Source: Allofrancisella frigidaquae (GTDB taxonomy: Bacteria; Pseudomonadota; Gammaproteobacteria; Francisellales; Francisellaceae). Taken from it: 64,000 nt of DNA. The stretch covers positions 1,116,001 through 1,180,000 of the forward strand of contig NZ_CP038017.1 of the NCBI RefSeq assembly GCF_012222825.1, written 5' to 3'. The position numbers and the translations under genes are program-made. The notes below the pieces were generated by a model. That model did no database searches. It worked only from the letters and a program-made list of their open reading frames with translations, and had not been told where the DNA came from. Positions 32,721-40,849 of this stretch are shown piece by piece (position 1 is the first letter of the stretch; every line of letters starts with the position of its first letter).

Positions 32721-33188
32721 TCATAAAAGGTCTAAATCTTCAAAACCGATATTACTCAAAGCGCCATATAAAATTACAGCTACAGAGTTTGATAAATTCA
32801 GACTTCTACTATTTTTACGCATAGGAATTTTGATTTGAGTAGTTTTAAGTAGATCCAAAACCTCAACTGGTAGCCCTCTGGTTTCTGGACCAAACAATAA
32901 AATATCATCGCAATCAAAATCTACTTGATGGTAATATTGCTTTGCTTTAGTTGTACAAGCCCAAATTTTTTTGGTTTTATTTTTTTGATAAAACTCATCA
33001 AAATTTTTGTAGATTTTAAGGTTTGCAAACTCATGGTAATCTAAACCTGCTCGTCTAAGCTGTTTGTCATCTAACTTAAAACCCAAAGGTTCTATAAGAT
33101 GTAAATTAGCACCCACATTAGCACATAGTCTAATTATATTACCAGTATTAGGTGGGATCTCTGGTTCATATAAAGCTATATTTATCAT
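32721..33188 (-). CDS. trmL: tRNA (cytidine(34)-2'-O)-methyltransferase
   Basis: 155 residues, a minimal SPOUT methyltransferase. Motifs: INIALYEPEIPPNTGNIIRLC at the start, LFGPETRGLP in the knot and IPMRKNSRSLNLSNSVAVILYG at the SAM-binding end. It methylates the wobble ribose of tRNA-Leu isoacceptors. It follows hemB by 12 bp on the same strand and ends the reverse group. Confidence 0.95.
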   Translation of the reverse strand: MINIALYEPEIPPNTGNIIRLCANVGANLHLIEPLGFKLDDKQLRRAGLDYHEFANLKIYKNFDEFYQKNKTKKIWACTTKAKQYYHQVDFDCDDILLFGPETRGLPVEVLDLLKTTQIKIPMRKNSRSLNLSNSVAVILYGALSNIGFEDLDLL

Positions 33189-33200
33189 CTTGTTAAACTC

Positions 33201-34169
33201 TTAAATCCAACTTGCAACATCTAAAGCTGTGTAAGTAAGTATAACTTTAGCACCTGCTCTTTTCATAGATGTTAGTGTTTCTATAGTAATAGCTTTTTCA
33301 TCTACTAAACCTGCTTGAGCAGCTGCTTTTATCATCGCATATTCACCACTTACATGATAAGCTGCTATTGGTAAATCAACTATATGGCTTAACTCATTGA
33401 TAATATCAAGGTAACTTAAAGCTGGTTTTACCATAATAAAGTCAGCACCCTGCTCAATATCTGCTATAGCTTCTCGGATAGCTTCTTTTTTATTACGGTA
33501 GTCCATCTGATAAGTTTTACGATCACCTTTTAGCGAAGAGTCACAAGCGCTTCTAAATGGTCCATAAAAAGCTGAAGCATATTTTACTGAATACGACATT
33601 ATTGCTACAGTTTCAAAACCTTTGTCATCTAATGCTTGACGCATCGCTATAATCATACCATCCATCATACCACTTGGAGCTACGACATCTGCTCCAGCTT
33701 GCGCGTGAGAGACGGCCGTTTTTTGCAAAATCTCTAATGTTTTATCGTTATCAACGTACTCATTTTGGTCTAATATTCCACAATGTCCATGCGGTGTAAA
33801 ACTACACATACAAACATCTGTAGCAACTACTAGTTCCGGTGCAAGTTGTTTAATTTTTTTAATCGCTTGTTGAGTGATCCCATTAGGATCATAATTTTCA
33901 GATGAAACTAGATCTTTAGTTTTTGGCACCCCAAATATCATTATACTTTTAATTCCAGCTGTTGTAACTTGCTCAACAAGTTCACCCAGCCTATCTACAG
34001 ACCAATGGTATTGATTAGGCATACTTGAGATTTCTTTTTTTATGTTCTGACCATGTACTACAAATATAGGATACATTAAGTCATTTACACTTAAGCTAGT
34101 TTCAGCAACCATATCTCTTAAGTTTTGGGACGTTCTAAGCCTACGTGGTCGTGATATTGGAAAACTCAT
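33201..34169 (-). CDS. hemB: Delta-aminolevulinic acid dehydratase (porphobilinogen synthase)
   Basis: 322 residues. The start RPRRLRTSQNLRDMV is typical. The Zn-binding cysteines are at 120, 122 and 130 (DVCMCSFTPHGHCGI), so this is the zinc-dependent type. The Schiff-base lysines lie in MSYSVKYASAFYGPFR and FIMVKPALSYLDI. It condenses two ALA molecules in heme synthesis. It lies 10 bp after yhbY. Confidence 0.97.
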   Translation of the reverse strand: MSFPISRPRRLRTSQNLRDMVAETSLSVNDLMYPIFVVHGQNIKKEISSMPNQYHWSVDRLGELVEQVTTAGIKSIMIFGVPKTKDLVSSENYDPNGITQQAIKKIKQLAPELVVATDVCMCSFTPHGHCGILDQNEYVDNDKTLEILQKTAVSHAQAGADVVAPSGMMDGMIIAMRQALDDKGFETVAIMSYSVKYASAFYGPFRSACDSSLKGDRKTYQMDYRNKKEAIREAIADIEQGADFIMVKPALSYLDIINELSHIVDLPIAAYHVSGEYAMIKAAAQAGLVDEKAITIETLTSMKRAGAKVILTYTALDVASWI

Positions 34170-34179
34170 ATTTTAATCC

Positions 34180-34455
34180 CTATTTCTTTTTATTAGGATT
34201 TTTCCTATATAAAACTAAAATATTGCCTATAATTTGCACAAGCTCACATTTAGTAGATCGTGTGATCTCTTGAGCTAAAGCTTGCTTTTCATCTTTTGGT
34301 AAGCGACCAGCTTTTACTTTTATAAGTTCGTGAGATCCTAATGCTAAATCAATCTCTAGCATCACGTTTTCTGTCAAGCCCTTTTCTCCTATTAAAACTA
34401 CTGGTTTTAATTTATGAGCCAAACCCTTTAATTGTTGTTGCTGCTTTACATCCAT
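34180..34455 (-). CDS. yhbY: YhbY-type RNA-binding protein (CRM domain)
   Basis: 91 residues, a stand-alone CRM domain: LKGLAHKLKPVVLIGEKGLT at the start and a GRLPKDEKQALAQEI segment in place of the usual GxxG loop region. The family binds pre-50S ribosomal particles. It is 10 bp from hemB and is preceded by the hairpin block at 34572-34731. Confidence 0.9.
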   Translation of the reverse strand: MDVKQQQQLKGLAHKLKPVVLIGEKGLTENVMLEIDLALGSHELIKVKAGRLPKDEKQALAQEITRSTKCELVQIIGNILVLYRKNPNKKK

Positions 34456-34788
34456 TTTTTATTCCTATTATTATTTTCTTATATTGTTTAAATGTTTTTT
34501 AAAAATTAGTATTTAAGATAAATACCATTTTCATCTACAAGTTTACTTAAAAAAGCACATTTGCGGTTAGCGGTTGTTAAGCCAGCGAAGTAACAACTAC
34601 AACTGTTTGAACACAAGTGAGTTTTGTAGTTGTCGCTGGCGTACAACCAAGCGATAGCATGTGCTAGCATTTTTGCATACTTTTTTTGCAATGAAAAAAG
34701 TATGTCGCTATAGCTTACGTAGTAAGTAGCGAAAACAATAGTTAATATGAAAGTTTCTATTCATATTAATTTGAAGCTACACATACTA
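34456..34788. other. Intergenic block with three consecutive inverted repeats
   Basis: This 333-bp gap lies between holB and yhbY (both reverse). It holds (1) an imperfect large palindrome at 34572-34648 (GGTTGT/ACAACC and GCCAGCGA/TCGCTGGC arms with an inner ACAACTAC/GTAGTTGT), (2) a perfect 11-bp stem with a 7-nt loop at 34676-34704 (CATACTTTTTT/AAAAAAGTATG), and (3) a bulged stem at 34706-34731 (CGCTA, CTTAC / GTAAG, TAGCG). A 61-codon reverse frame crosses it but looks accidental. It may be a repeat family, a terminator cluster after holB or a structured RNA. Confidence 0.6.
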
Positions 34789-35700
34789 TCATTTTACAAT
34801 CTCCAATATTAAATTTTCTAAAATCAATTCTTTATCAACATTTTTAAAATTTGCAAAATAATTCTTTGCTTCTAAAGCTTGTCTATATATTTTATACACA
34901 TTATCACCATCTAGTTTTGTTGCTAGATGTTTAATGACAGCTAACTTATCATAGTTTGCTATATTATCGCTTTCTTTATCTAATTTATAATAATATACAT
35001 CTATAGCTATACTTGTAAGCCAATATAAAGCGTCTTTATACTGAGGAGATACCTCCTTTAAAAAAAGATTTACATTAAATTGATTTACCAATACCTTCAT
35101 TAGTAAATTCCTAGTTTGCCAAAAGTGTGGCTCAAGCTTGATTTTTGCTACAATATTTATATCATCACGAGCTATTTGTAAAGATTTAGCTACACCTTCT
35201 TTTGACATCTCAAAAGTGTATTTAAGATAACTAAACTTATCTTCGTCGTTAAGCTTTATATCGTATACTAAAGATCTACTTTTTATAGTTGCCAATATAT
35301 TATTGTAATCGCGCGTAAACATTAGAAAAAAAGTATTTTCTGTTGGTTCTTCTAATGTTTTCAGCAAAGCATTTGCAGCTGAGTCGTTTAGAAAATCTAA
35401 CTCTTCAATAATTATAATTTTAGCTAGGTTATTATGAGCTGTTAACTCGCAATTTTTTATGATTTTTTTGACTTCAGCTACTTTTATCTCATCATTTTCA
35501 GCTGTAGCAATAGTAATATATGGGCAGTCTTGATAATTTTCTACACGTTGACTTAAAATAACCTGACATAAAGAATTAATAAAACTATTTAACAATACAG
35601 CATCTTTAACTCTAAAAATAAAAGCATGATGTAGAGTTTTAGAAGACTTCTGCTCAAAAAAATTATCTAGAAGCTCTTTATGAGTTTTAAGATCTAACAC
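34789..35700 (-). CDS. holB: DNA polymerase III delta' subunit
   Basis: 303 residues. The AAA+ domain keeps the delta' pattern: HHAFIFRV near the start, IIIIEELDFLNDSAANALLK (Walker B and helix), LEEPTENTFFLMFT and TIKSRSLVYDI (sensor 1 and SRC-like). No Walker A is visible, as expected for delta'. It belongs to the clamp loader. It is 7 bp after sohB on the same strand. Confidence 0.88.
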   Translation of the reverse strand: MLDLKTHKELLDNFFEQKSSKTLHHAFIFRVKDAVLLNSFINSLCQVILSQRVENYQDCPYITIATAENDEIKVAEVKKIIKNCELTAHNNLAKIIIIEELDFLNDSAANALLKTLEEPTENTFFLMFTRDYNNILATIKSRSLVYDIKLNDEDKFSYLKYTFEMSKEGVAKSLQIARDDINIVAKIKLEPHFWQTRNLLMKVLVNQFNVNLFLKEVSPQYKDALYWLTSIAIDVYYYKLDKESDNIANYDKLAVIKHLATKLDGDNVYKIYRQALEAKNYFANFKNVDKELILENLILEIVK

Positions 35701-35707
35701 TTCAATC

Positions 35708-36724
35708 CTATATTATTTTACGTGCATATAAAAAGTTAGTAATCATGCTCTTAAAATATGTTAGTTTTGATTTTAAAAAACCTTTCTCTTTTTTTCTAAC
35801 AAAACTGACTTCATACACATCGCTTTCTTTGCTCAAATGATTAATAATGTAATCATCATAAGTTTGAATTTCATCTACTAAGCCTAGCTCTAAAGCATCT
35901 TTACCAAACCAATATTCACCAGTAGCAACTTTTTGCATATCTAAGTTTGGTCTGTATACTAATATATGTTTTTTAAATAGCTCATGTATATTGTGTAAGT
36001 CTTGCTTAAACTTTTGACGCCCTTCTTCAGTATTCTCACCTACAGTAGTCAAAGTACGCTTGTACGCTCCAGAAGTATGCATTTCAACGTTTATACCATT
36101 TTTTTGTAGCAACTCTCTAATGTTAGGTACGGTTCCTACTACACCAATAGAGCCAACTATAGCAAACGGTGCTGAAATAATCTTATGTGCAACAGCAGAC
36201 ATCATATAACCGCCACTTGCAGCCATTTGATCTATACATACTGTCAGATTTATACCAGCTTGACGGATACGCTCTAATTGAGCCGCAGCAAATCCATAAC
36301 CATTAACTACTCCACCAGGACTATCAATTCGTACTACAATCTCATCTGCAGTTTTAGCAATAGCCAATATAGCTGAAACTTCTTTACGTAGATTTTCAAC
36401 TTGAGAAGCGTAAATATCACCTTTAAAATTCAAAACAAAAACTCTATTTTTTGTTTGAGTCTCTTTAGTTTGTTTTTTATGTTTTTTGAGGTAATTTTTG
36501 TATTCTTTTTTGTCTAATACTGTCTCTAAAAGTTTTTCTTTAGTTTCTTTATATTCACCACCTAGCTTATTAATTTCTAGCTTACCTTTTGAAAGCTTGG
36601 TCACCTCTTGCTTTGCCTTTGCTAACAACGAAAAGAAACTTCCTACAACAAATACAATAGCAAATACTACTACTAATGCGCTTAATATAAAAAACACAAA
36701 ATCTACAAAGCATTGATACCACAT
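35708..36724 (-). CDS. sohB: S49 inner-membrane peptidase SohB
   Basis: 338 residues. An N-terminal transmembrane helix (about 7-30) and a charged coiled region lead to the protease core: RIDSPGGVVNGYGFAAAQL, then the serine nucleophile in DQMAASGGYMMS, VGSIGVVG, and the general-base lysine later in the domain (SGAYKRTLTT). It faces the periplasm and cuts membrane or misfolded proteins. It follows sspA by 6 bp. Confidence 0.93.
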   Translation of the reverse strand: MWYQCFVDFVFFILSALVVVFAIVFVVGSFFSLLAKAKQEVTKLSKGKLEINKLGGEYKETKEKLLETVLDKKEYKNYLKKHKKQTKETQTKNRVFVLNFKGDIYASQVENLRKEVSAILAIAKTADEIVVRIDSPGGVVNGYGFAAAQLERIRQAGINLTVCIDQMAASGGYMMSAVAHKIISAPFAIVGSIGVVGTVPNIRELLQKNGINVEMHTSGAYKRTLTTVGENTEEGRQKFKQDLHNIHELFKKHILVYRPNLDMQKVATGEYWFGKDALELGLVDEIQTYDDYIINHLSKESDVYEVSFVRKKEKGFLKSKLTYFKSMITNFLYARKII

Positions 36725-36730
36725 AATTAC

Positions 36731-37360
36731 CTACCTATGAGCTCGTAAGGTTTTTAATAATGAATCATTAGCATTTCCTTTCAAATTTGCTTTTTTGATA
36801 GAATCACGTGCAAAAATCCGCTTTTTGTACTTATAAATCGCACCAAAACTTTCATCTATAATAAAGCCTTCTGCTTCAAGAGAAATTAAGTACGCTGCTA
36901 TATAGCAATCAGCCAACGTAAAATTTGAGCAGATAAAAAAATCAGTCTCTGTAAAAACTTTTTCCACCGTTAAAAAACTTTCTTTTAAATTTTTAAATAA
37001 GGAATCAAGTTTAGTTTTATTATTACGATTTTTTTTGATTTCTTCTAAAACTGGGTACCACTCATTATCTATTTTATCTAGAGACAAACGAACTCTAATC
37101 CTTTCATTTACCAAACTTGGTAATAATCCTGGTGCTGGAAATCTCTCGTCAATATAAATTAACAGAGCTTTTCTATTATTTATACTATAATCTTTTTCTT
37201 TCAAAACAGGAAATATGCCATCTGGTGAGATTTTTTTTAACATCTCTGATGATAAATCTCCTGATTCTATTACTTCCACATTCATCTTCTTTTCTGCTAG
37301 AGCAATCCTTGCTCTTAATGAATATGGACAGTATTTAGCTGTATATAACGTTACTTTCAT
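36731..37360 (-). CDS. sspA: Stringent starvation protein A, MglA partner
   Basis: 209 residues. GST-like N-terminal domain (MKVTLYTAKYCPYSLRAR, NNRKALLIYIDERFPAPGLL) and helical C-terminal domain (LADCYIAAYLISLEAEGFII). It resembles the Francisella SspA that pairs with MglA on RNA polymerase and, with PigR/FevR and ppGpp, switches on virulence genes. The pieces I can compare agree closely but not fully with the F. tularensis protein. In E. coli sspB follows; here sohB does. Its start is 96 bp from the divergent tusE. Confidence 0.93.
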   Translation of the reverse strand: MKVTLYTAKYCPYSLRARIALAEKKMNVEVIESGDLSSEMLKKISPDGIFPVLKEKDYSINNRKALLIYIDERFPAPGLLPSLVNERIRVRLSLDKIDNEWYPVLEEIKKNRNNKTKLDSLFKNLKESFLTVEKVFTETDFFICSNFTLADCYIAAYLISLEAEGFIIDESFGAIYKYKKRIFARDSIKKANLKGNANDSLLKTLRAHR

Positions 37361-37408
37361 TGAACTTGCCTTTATGGGATTAAAACAATTAAAACTCTAC
37401 TTATTGTT

Positions 37409-37417
37409 TGCTATAAT
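37409..37417 (+). promoter_or_regulatory. Extended -10 promoter element for tusE-yggX
   Basis: TTGCTATAAT at 37408-37417 is a full extended -10 (TGnTATAAT). No good -35 is seen, which such promoters can do without. The GTG start of tusE is 39 bp downstream. Confidence 0.5.
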
Positions 37418-37456
37418 TGTGAATACTAAAAACTAATATAGAATTTTACCATATTT

Positions 37457-37771
37457 GTGGATAACTACAACACAGACAGCGAAGGCTTTTTGTTAGACTC
37501 TAACAATTGGGATATAACTTTTTGTCAAATAATAGCAGCTAAAGAAAATATAGTGTTGACTGATGAACATATGGTAATTATCAATTTTCTTAGAAGTTTT
37601 TATAAAAAACATGAAAAATCCCCAGCAATAAGAGAGCTTGTTGGAGCATTAAAGAAAGAATACGGTGATAAATTAGGTAGCAGCTTATATTTACAGGTTT
37701 TGTTTCCTATTTCTCCTGCTGTTCAAGCTGCAAAATTAGCGGGGCTTCCAAAACCTAAAAGATGTATATAG
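37457..37771 (+). CDS. tusE: Sulfur relay protein TusE (DsrC family)
   Basis: 104 residues. It has the DsrC/TusE fold marks DSEGFLLDSNNWDITF, NFLRSFYKKHEKSPAIRELV and the C-terminal GLPKPKRCI, whose penultimate cysteine receives sulfur from TusBCD and passes it to MnmA for tRNA 2-thiouridine. The start codon is GTG with no clear ribosome site; the family's N-terminal segment begins right after it, so I keep it. yggX follows 8 bp after the stop. TusBCD genes are not in this window. Confidence 0.9.
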   Translation: MDNYNTDSEGFLLDSNNWDITFCQIIAAKENIVLTDEHMVIINFLRSFYKKHEKSPAIRELVGALKKEYGDKLGSSLYLQVLFPISPAVQAAKLAGLPKPKRCI

Positions 37772-37779
37772 AGGAAAAG

Positions 37780-38028
37780 ATGACTAAAGTATTATGTAAA
37801 AAATATAACCAACAACTTGACGCTATTCCCTACAAACCGTTACCAGGTGAGTTAGGAGAAAAAATTCAAGCTGAAATTTCGAATAAAGCTTGGCAAGATT
37901 GGCTTGCTCATCAGACAATTTTAATTAATGAATATCGTCTTAACTTGATAGAACCCAAAGCTAAAGAATTCTTACAGCAAGAAATGCATAAATTTTTATT
38001 CGAAGATAAAAAACAAACCTCAATTTAG
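37780..38028 (+). CDS. yggX: Fe(2+)-trafficking protein YggX
   Basis: 82 residues from the ATG at 37780, which has an AGAGGA site; an ATG 18 bp upstream overlaps tusE and adds residues the family lacks. The conserved cysteine (KVLCKKYN), YPGELG-type motif (PLPGELGEKI), AWQDWLAHQTILINE and a final EMHKFLF are as in YggX. It protects iron-sulfur proteins from oxidative damage. Confidence 0.94.
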   Translation: MTKVLCKKYNQQLDAIPYKPLPGELGEKIQAEISNKAWQDWLAHQTILINEYRLNLIEPKAKEFLQQEMHKFLFEDKKQTSI

Positions 38029-38089
38029 ACAAAGCTCAATTTTTGGTATAGAATACGCTCCAGGTCATTAATTATTAGCTACGCTTGCA

Positions 38090-39877
38090 ATGTATAATTT
38101 TTTGAAAAAAAACATATTTTTAGTTTTTATAATATCAGTAGCTTTAATGTATTTGTTGTTTATTGGAGCTACTCCTTTATTTGATCGTGATGAAGGTTAT
38201 TATGTCTCTGTTGTAATGAATATGCTTAATAACCACAACTACCTATTACCTATTTATAATAATGAGTATTGGCTTGAAAAACCTATTTTGCTATATTGGT
38301 TAATACAAACTTCAACATTATTACTTGGTAAGAGTATCTTTGCTTTTAGACTTCCTGCTGCTTGTTGTGGAGTATTATTAATTCTGTCTATGAATTTTTT
38401 GCTTAGAAAAATTATAAAAGATAAAACTCTTAGCCTTATAATTTGTGCCTCTATAGCATTTATGCCTTTGCTAATAGTTATATCTAGAACTACTATGATA
38501 GACATTCCTTTAGTTCTTTCTACAACTTTGACTTTATTGTGTTTTTTTATAGCTACGGAAAGGGATAAGTCTTGCGATAGAAAATGGTATTATTTTTCAT
38601 GGTTTTTTTTAGGCTTAAGCTTTTTAGCTAAAGGTCCAGTAGGTGTAGCTATAATTTTACCAGCTATGTTTATATATTTATTAATCCAACGTAGATTTTG
38701 GCATGTTTTTTTTAGAGCAAACATACCTGTCGGAATATTAATATTTTGTTTCGTCAACTTTTGGTACTTTATAGTTTTTTGGAAACTTGGGTATAAGTTT
38801 TGGAATGATTTTTTTATCCAGCAAATATTTAATAGAAGCTCAAAAAGCTTAGTTGGTGGTACAGCAATATTTGCAAATTTAGGGGGTGCATTTTTTTATA
38901 TAGCTACGATCTTATTAACTACAATCCCATTTATTGCTCCAGCAGTATCTGGATTTTTATTAGCATTAAATAAAGGTTTAGAATCTAGAGAATCCACCTG
39001 GGATAAATTAGCTTTACTATCAGCTGTATTTAGTATTATCACTATAATAATATTTAGCTTATCTGCTACTAAGTTACCTTATTACATACTACCAATTTAT
39101 CCATTTTTAGGTATATTAGTAGGTTATTTTTGGCTCAATGTAAAAACTAGCAACAACTTTTTTATACCATATAAAAGTGTTTTTTGGACAATATTTTATC
39201 TAAGCTCTTTACTTATCATTGTAGTTAGTTTTGTAGCCCCTTTTGCTATTTATTTTGGATGGGACAGTATTAGTAATGCAGTTAGTCAAGATTTTAACCC
39301 AACTGAATATGCACTACCTGCAACTTTACCTAATTATCTATGGATATTGTTTTTACTTGGTATTGTAAGTATTTTAGTGATTTTCTTATTTAAGTATTTT
39401 TATCGTAGAAAAAATATTAACTTCATGATATTAACTACTATCGTCGGTGGATTTTTATATAGCTTATTAGCTATATTAATATTTTTTATTTCTATTTCAT
39501 GGTTACAAACGCCAGCGATAAATATGGCTACAGAGTTAAAAAGTAAACTAACTAAAAATTCCGTAGTTAGTGAATTAGCAATTATGAAGCCATCTCTACA
39601 CTACTATCTCAACACTGATAAAATCAATGATTATGCTTTTGCAACAGAATACGCAAAATCAAATAAAGCACAAGGTATAGAAAATTATACTATTATAAAC
39701 AATTTAAATGAGCTAGATGCTAAAGTATCTAACAAATATCCACACTATCTAATAACAAGAGATGGTTTAGATATTGATTATAAATCAAAAAATATTAGCG
39801 TAATAAAAAATCTTCATCCATATATAATACTAGGTAACAATAAGGCAAAACAACAATGGAAAAACCACAATTCTTAA
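38090..39877 (+). CDS. ArnT/FlmK-like lipid A glycosyltransferase
   Basis: 595 residues, GT83/PMT type with about 12 transmembrane helices. The first loop holds the catalytic DRDEGYYVSVVMNML (aspartate-glutamate pair of ArnT/PMT enzymes), then EYWLEKPILLYWL and FLAKGPVGVAI. In Francisella, FlmK of this type moves galactosamine from undecaprenyl phosphate to lipid A, and its position close to sspA and tusE fits my memory of that locus. In those genomes flmF2 is the neighbour; here it is a PAP2 phosphatase, overlapping by 22 bp. Sugar donor not provable from sequence. Confidence 0.75.
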   Translation: MYNFLKKNIFLVFIISVALMYLLFIGATPLFDRDEGYYVSVVMNMLNNHNYLLPIYNNEYWLEKPILLYWLIQTSTLLLGKSIFAFRLPAACCGVLLILSMNFLLRKIIKDKTLSLIICASIAFMPLLIVISRTTMIDIPLVLSTTLTLLCFFIATERDKSCDRKWYYFSWFFLGLSFLAKGPVGVAIILPAMFIYLLIQRRFWHVFFRANIPVGILIFCFVNFWYFIVFWKLGYKFWNDFFIQQIFNRSSKSLVGGTAIFANLGGAFFYIATILLTTIPFIAPAVSGFLLALNKGLESRESTWDKLALLSAVFSIITIIIFSLSATKLPYYILPIYPFLGILVGYFWLNVKTSNNFFIPYKSVFWTIFYLSSLLIIVVSFVAPFAIYFGWDSISNAVSQDFNPTEYALPATLPNYLWILFLLGIVSILVIFLFKYFYRRKNINFMILTTIVGGFLYSLLAILIFFISISWLQTPAINMATELKSKLTKNSVVSELAIMKPSLHYYLNTDKINDYAFATEYAKSNKAQGIENYTIINNLNELDAKVSNKYPHYLITRDGLDIDYKSKNISVIKNLHPYIILGNNKAKQQWKNHNS

Positions 39878-40521
39878 AAGAATATAAACTTCTAAAATAC
39901 TTACAACTTAAATACTCAGTCTTACCTGTGGCTATAATGGTGATTTTTTTCTATTACTTTATAGATGTAAGGGCTGAAAATCTCGTTCTACTTATCCCAG
40001 AACATATTAGATCAATTTTCAAGGTTATAACTTTTTTAGGAGACTCAAGCTGGATAATAATTTCAACCTTACTAATAATCATTACTTTAACAGTCTATAA
40101 AATTAGGAAAAAAGAAGCTATAACTTCTCACAACATTTACAAACTCTTATCTCCTAGTATATTTATACTTTCAAGTGTTATTTTAAGTGGAATTTTAGTT
40201 CAGATTTTAAAATGTATAATTGGTAGAGCAAGGCCTGTACTTTTTAGCGAGCATGGAGCAGCATATTTTCATCATTTTAACTTTTTTGAAGCTAGTTTTT
40301 CAAGCATGCCTTCTGGACACTCTACAACTATAGGAAGTTTGTTTGCTTGCTTAATGCTTATATTTCCAAAGCATAGATATCTATGGTTAATTTTAGCGAT
40401 CTTTATAGCTTCAACAAGAGTAATAGTTTTAAAACACTATCCTAGTGATGTAATATTTGGTTTAGCTTTAGGTATGTACACTTCCATTTATCTCTTTAAA
40501 AAATTTTGGGATAAAGTATAA
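39856..40521 (+). CDS. PAP2-family membrane phosphatase
   Basis: 221 residues, about six transmembrane helices. All three PAP2 motifs are present: KCIIGRARP (motif 1), SMPSGHS (motif 2) and STRVIVLKHYPSDV (motif 3). It should remove phosphate from a lipid phosphate or diphosphate at the outer face of the inner membrane. It overlaps the ArnT-like gene by 22 bp, so it may recycle undecaprenyl diphosphate or dephosphorylate lipid A. It does not look like the LpxE or LpxF sequences I know from Francisella. Confidence 0.85.
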   Translation: MEKPQFLKEYKLLKYLQLKYSVLPVAIMVIFFYYFIDVRAENLVLLIPEHIRSIFKVITFLGDSSWIIISTLLIIITLTVYKIRKKEAITSHNIYKLLSPSIFILSSVILSGILVQILKCIIGRARPVLFSEHGAAYFHHFNFFEASFSSMPSGHSTTIGSLFACLMLIFPKHRYLWLILAIFIASTRVIVLKHYPSDVIFGLALGMYTSIYLFKKFWDKV

Positions 40522-40540
40522 ACAAGGATTTCTGTATCTG

Positions 40541-40849
40541 TCAAAAAACACTTTTTGATCGTTTATTTAACGGCTTTTCTTGTAATATTGAGGTCAGAAC
40601 GTTATCGCGTGGTAATAACCTTAATCTTTTCTCTATATGCTCATCATAGCCTACTTTACCTTTATGAGTTTGATACCACCTTAAGGCACTTTTATCTTTA
40701 TAAATCGTGACATCATTCAATTCCTTATAATTATCTAAAAGCCATTTAATGCTTCTATTATCGATAAAATAACATCCTTGTATTAAAGGAGTTAATGGTT
40801 CTGCTGGCCTATCTTCTTGTGGTATATTCCATGGTGTATTAACCCTTAC
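40541..40849 (-). pseudogene. Displaced C-terminal coding segment of the ankyrin-repeat gene
   Basis: Directly after the stop of the ankyrin gene the reverse strand stays open for 102 codons in another frame, starting VRVNTPWNIPQEDRPAE and ending LNKRSKSVF. It has no ATG and its first half is clearly protein-like (CYFIDNRSIKWLLDNYKELN). The frame closes upstream at a TAG at 40850-40852. It is best read as the original C terminus, cut off by a small indel in the AGGTAAGGG stretch at the ankyrin stop. Confidence 0.6.

Noticed and set aside
34506-34691. 61-codon reverse frame between holB and yhbY
   Set aside because: It runs through two inverted repeats, has no ribosome site, and its composition is that of the hairpin arms. 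More likely a by-product of the repeat sequence.
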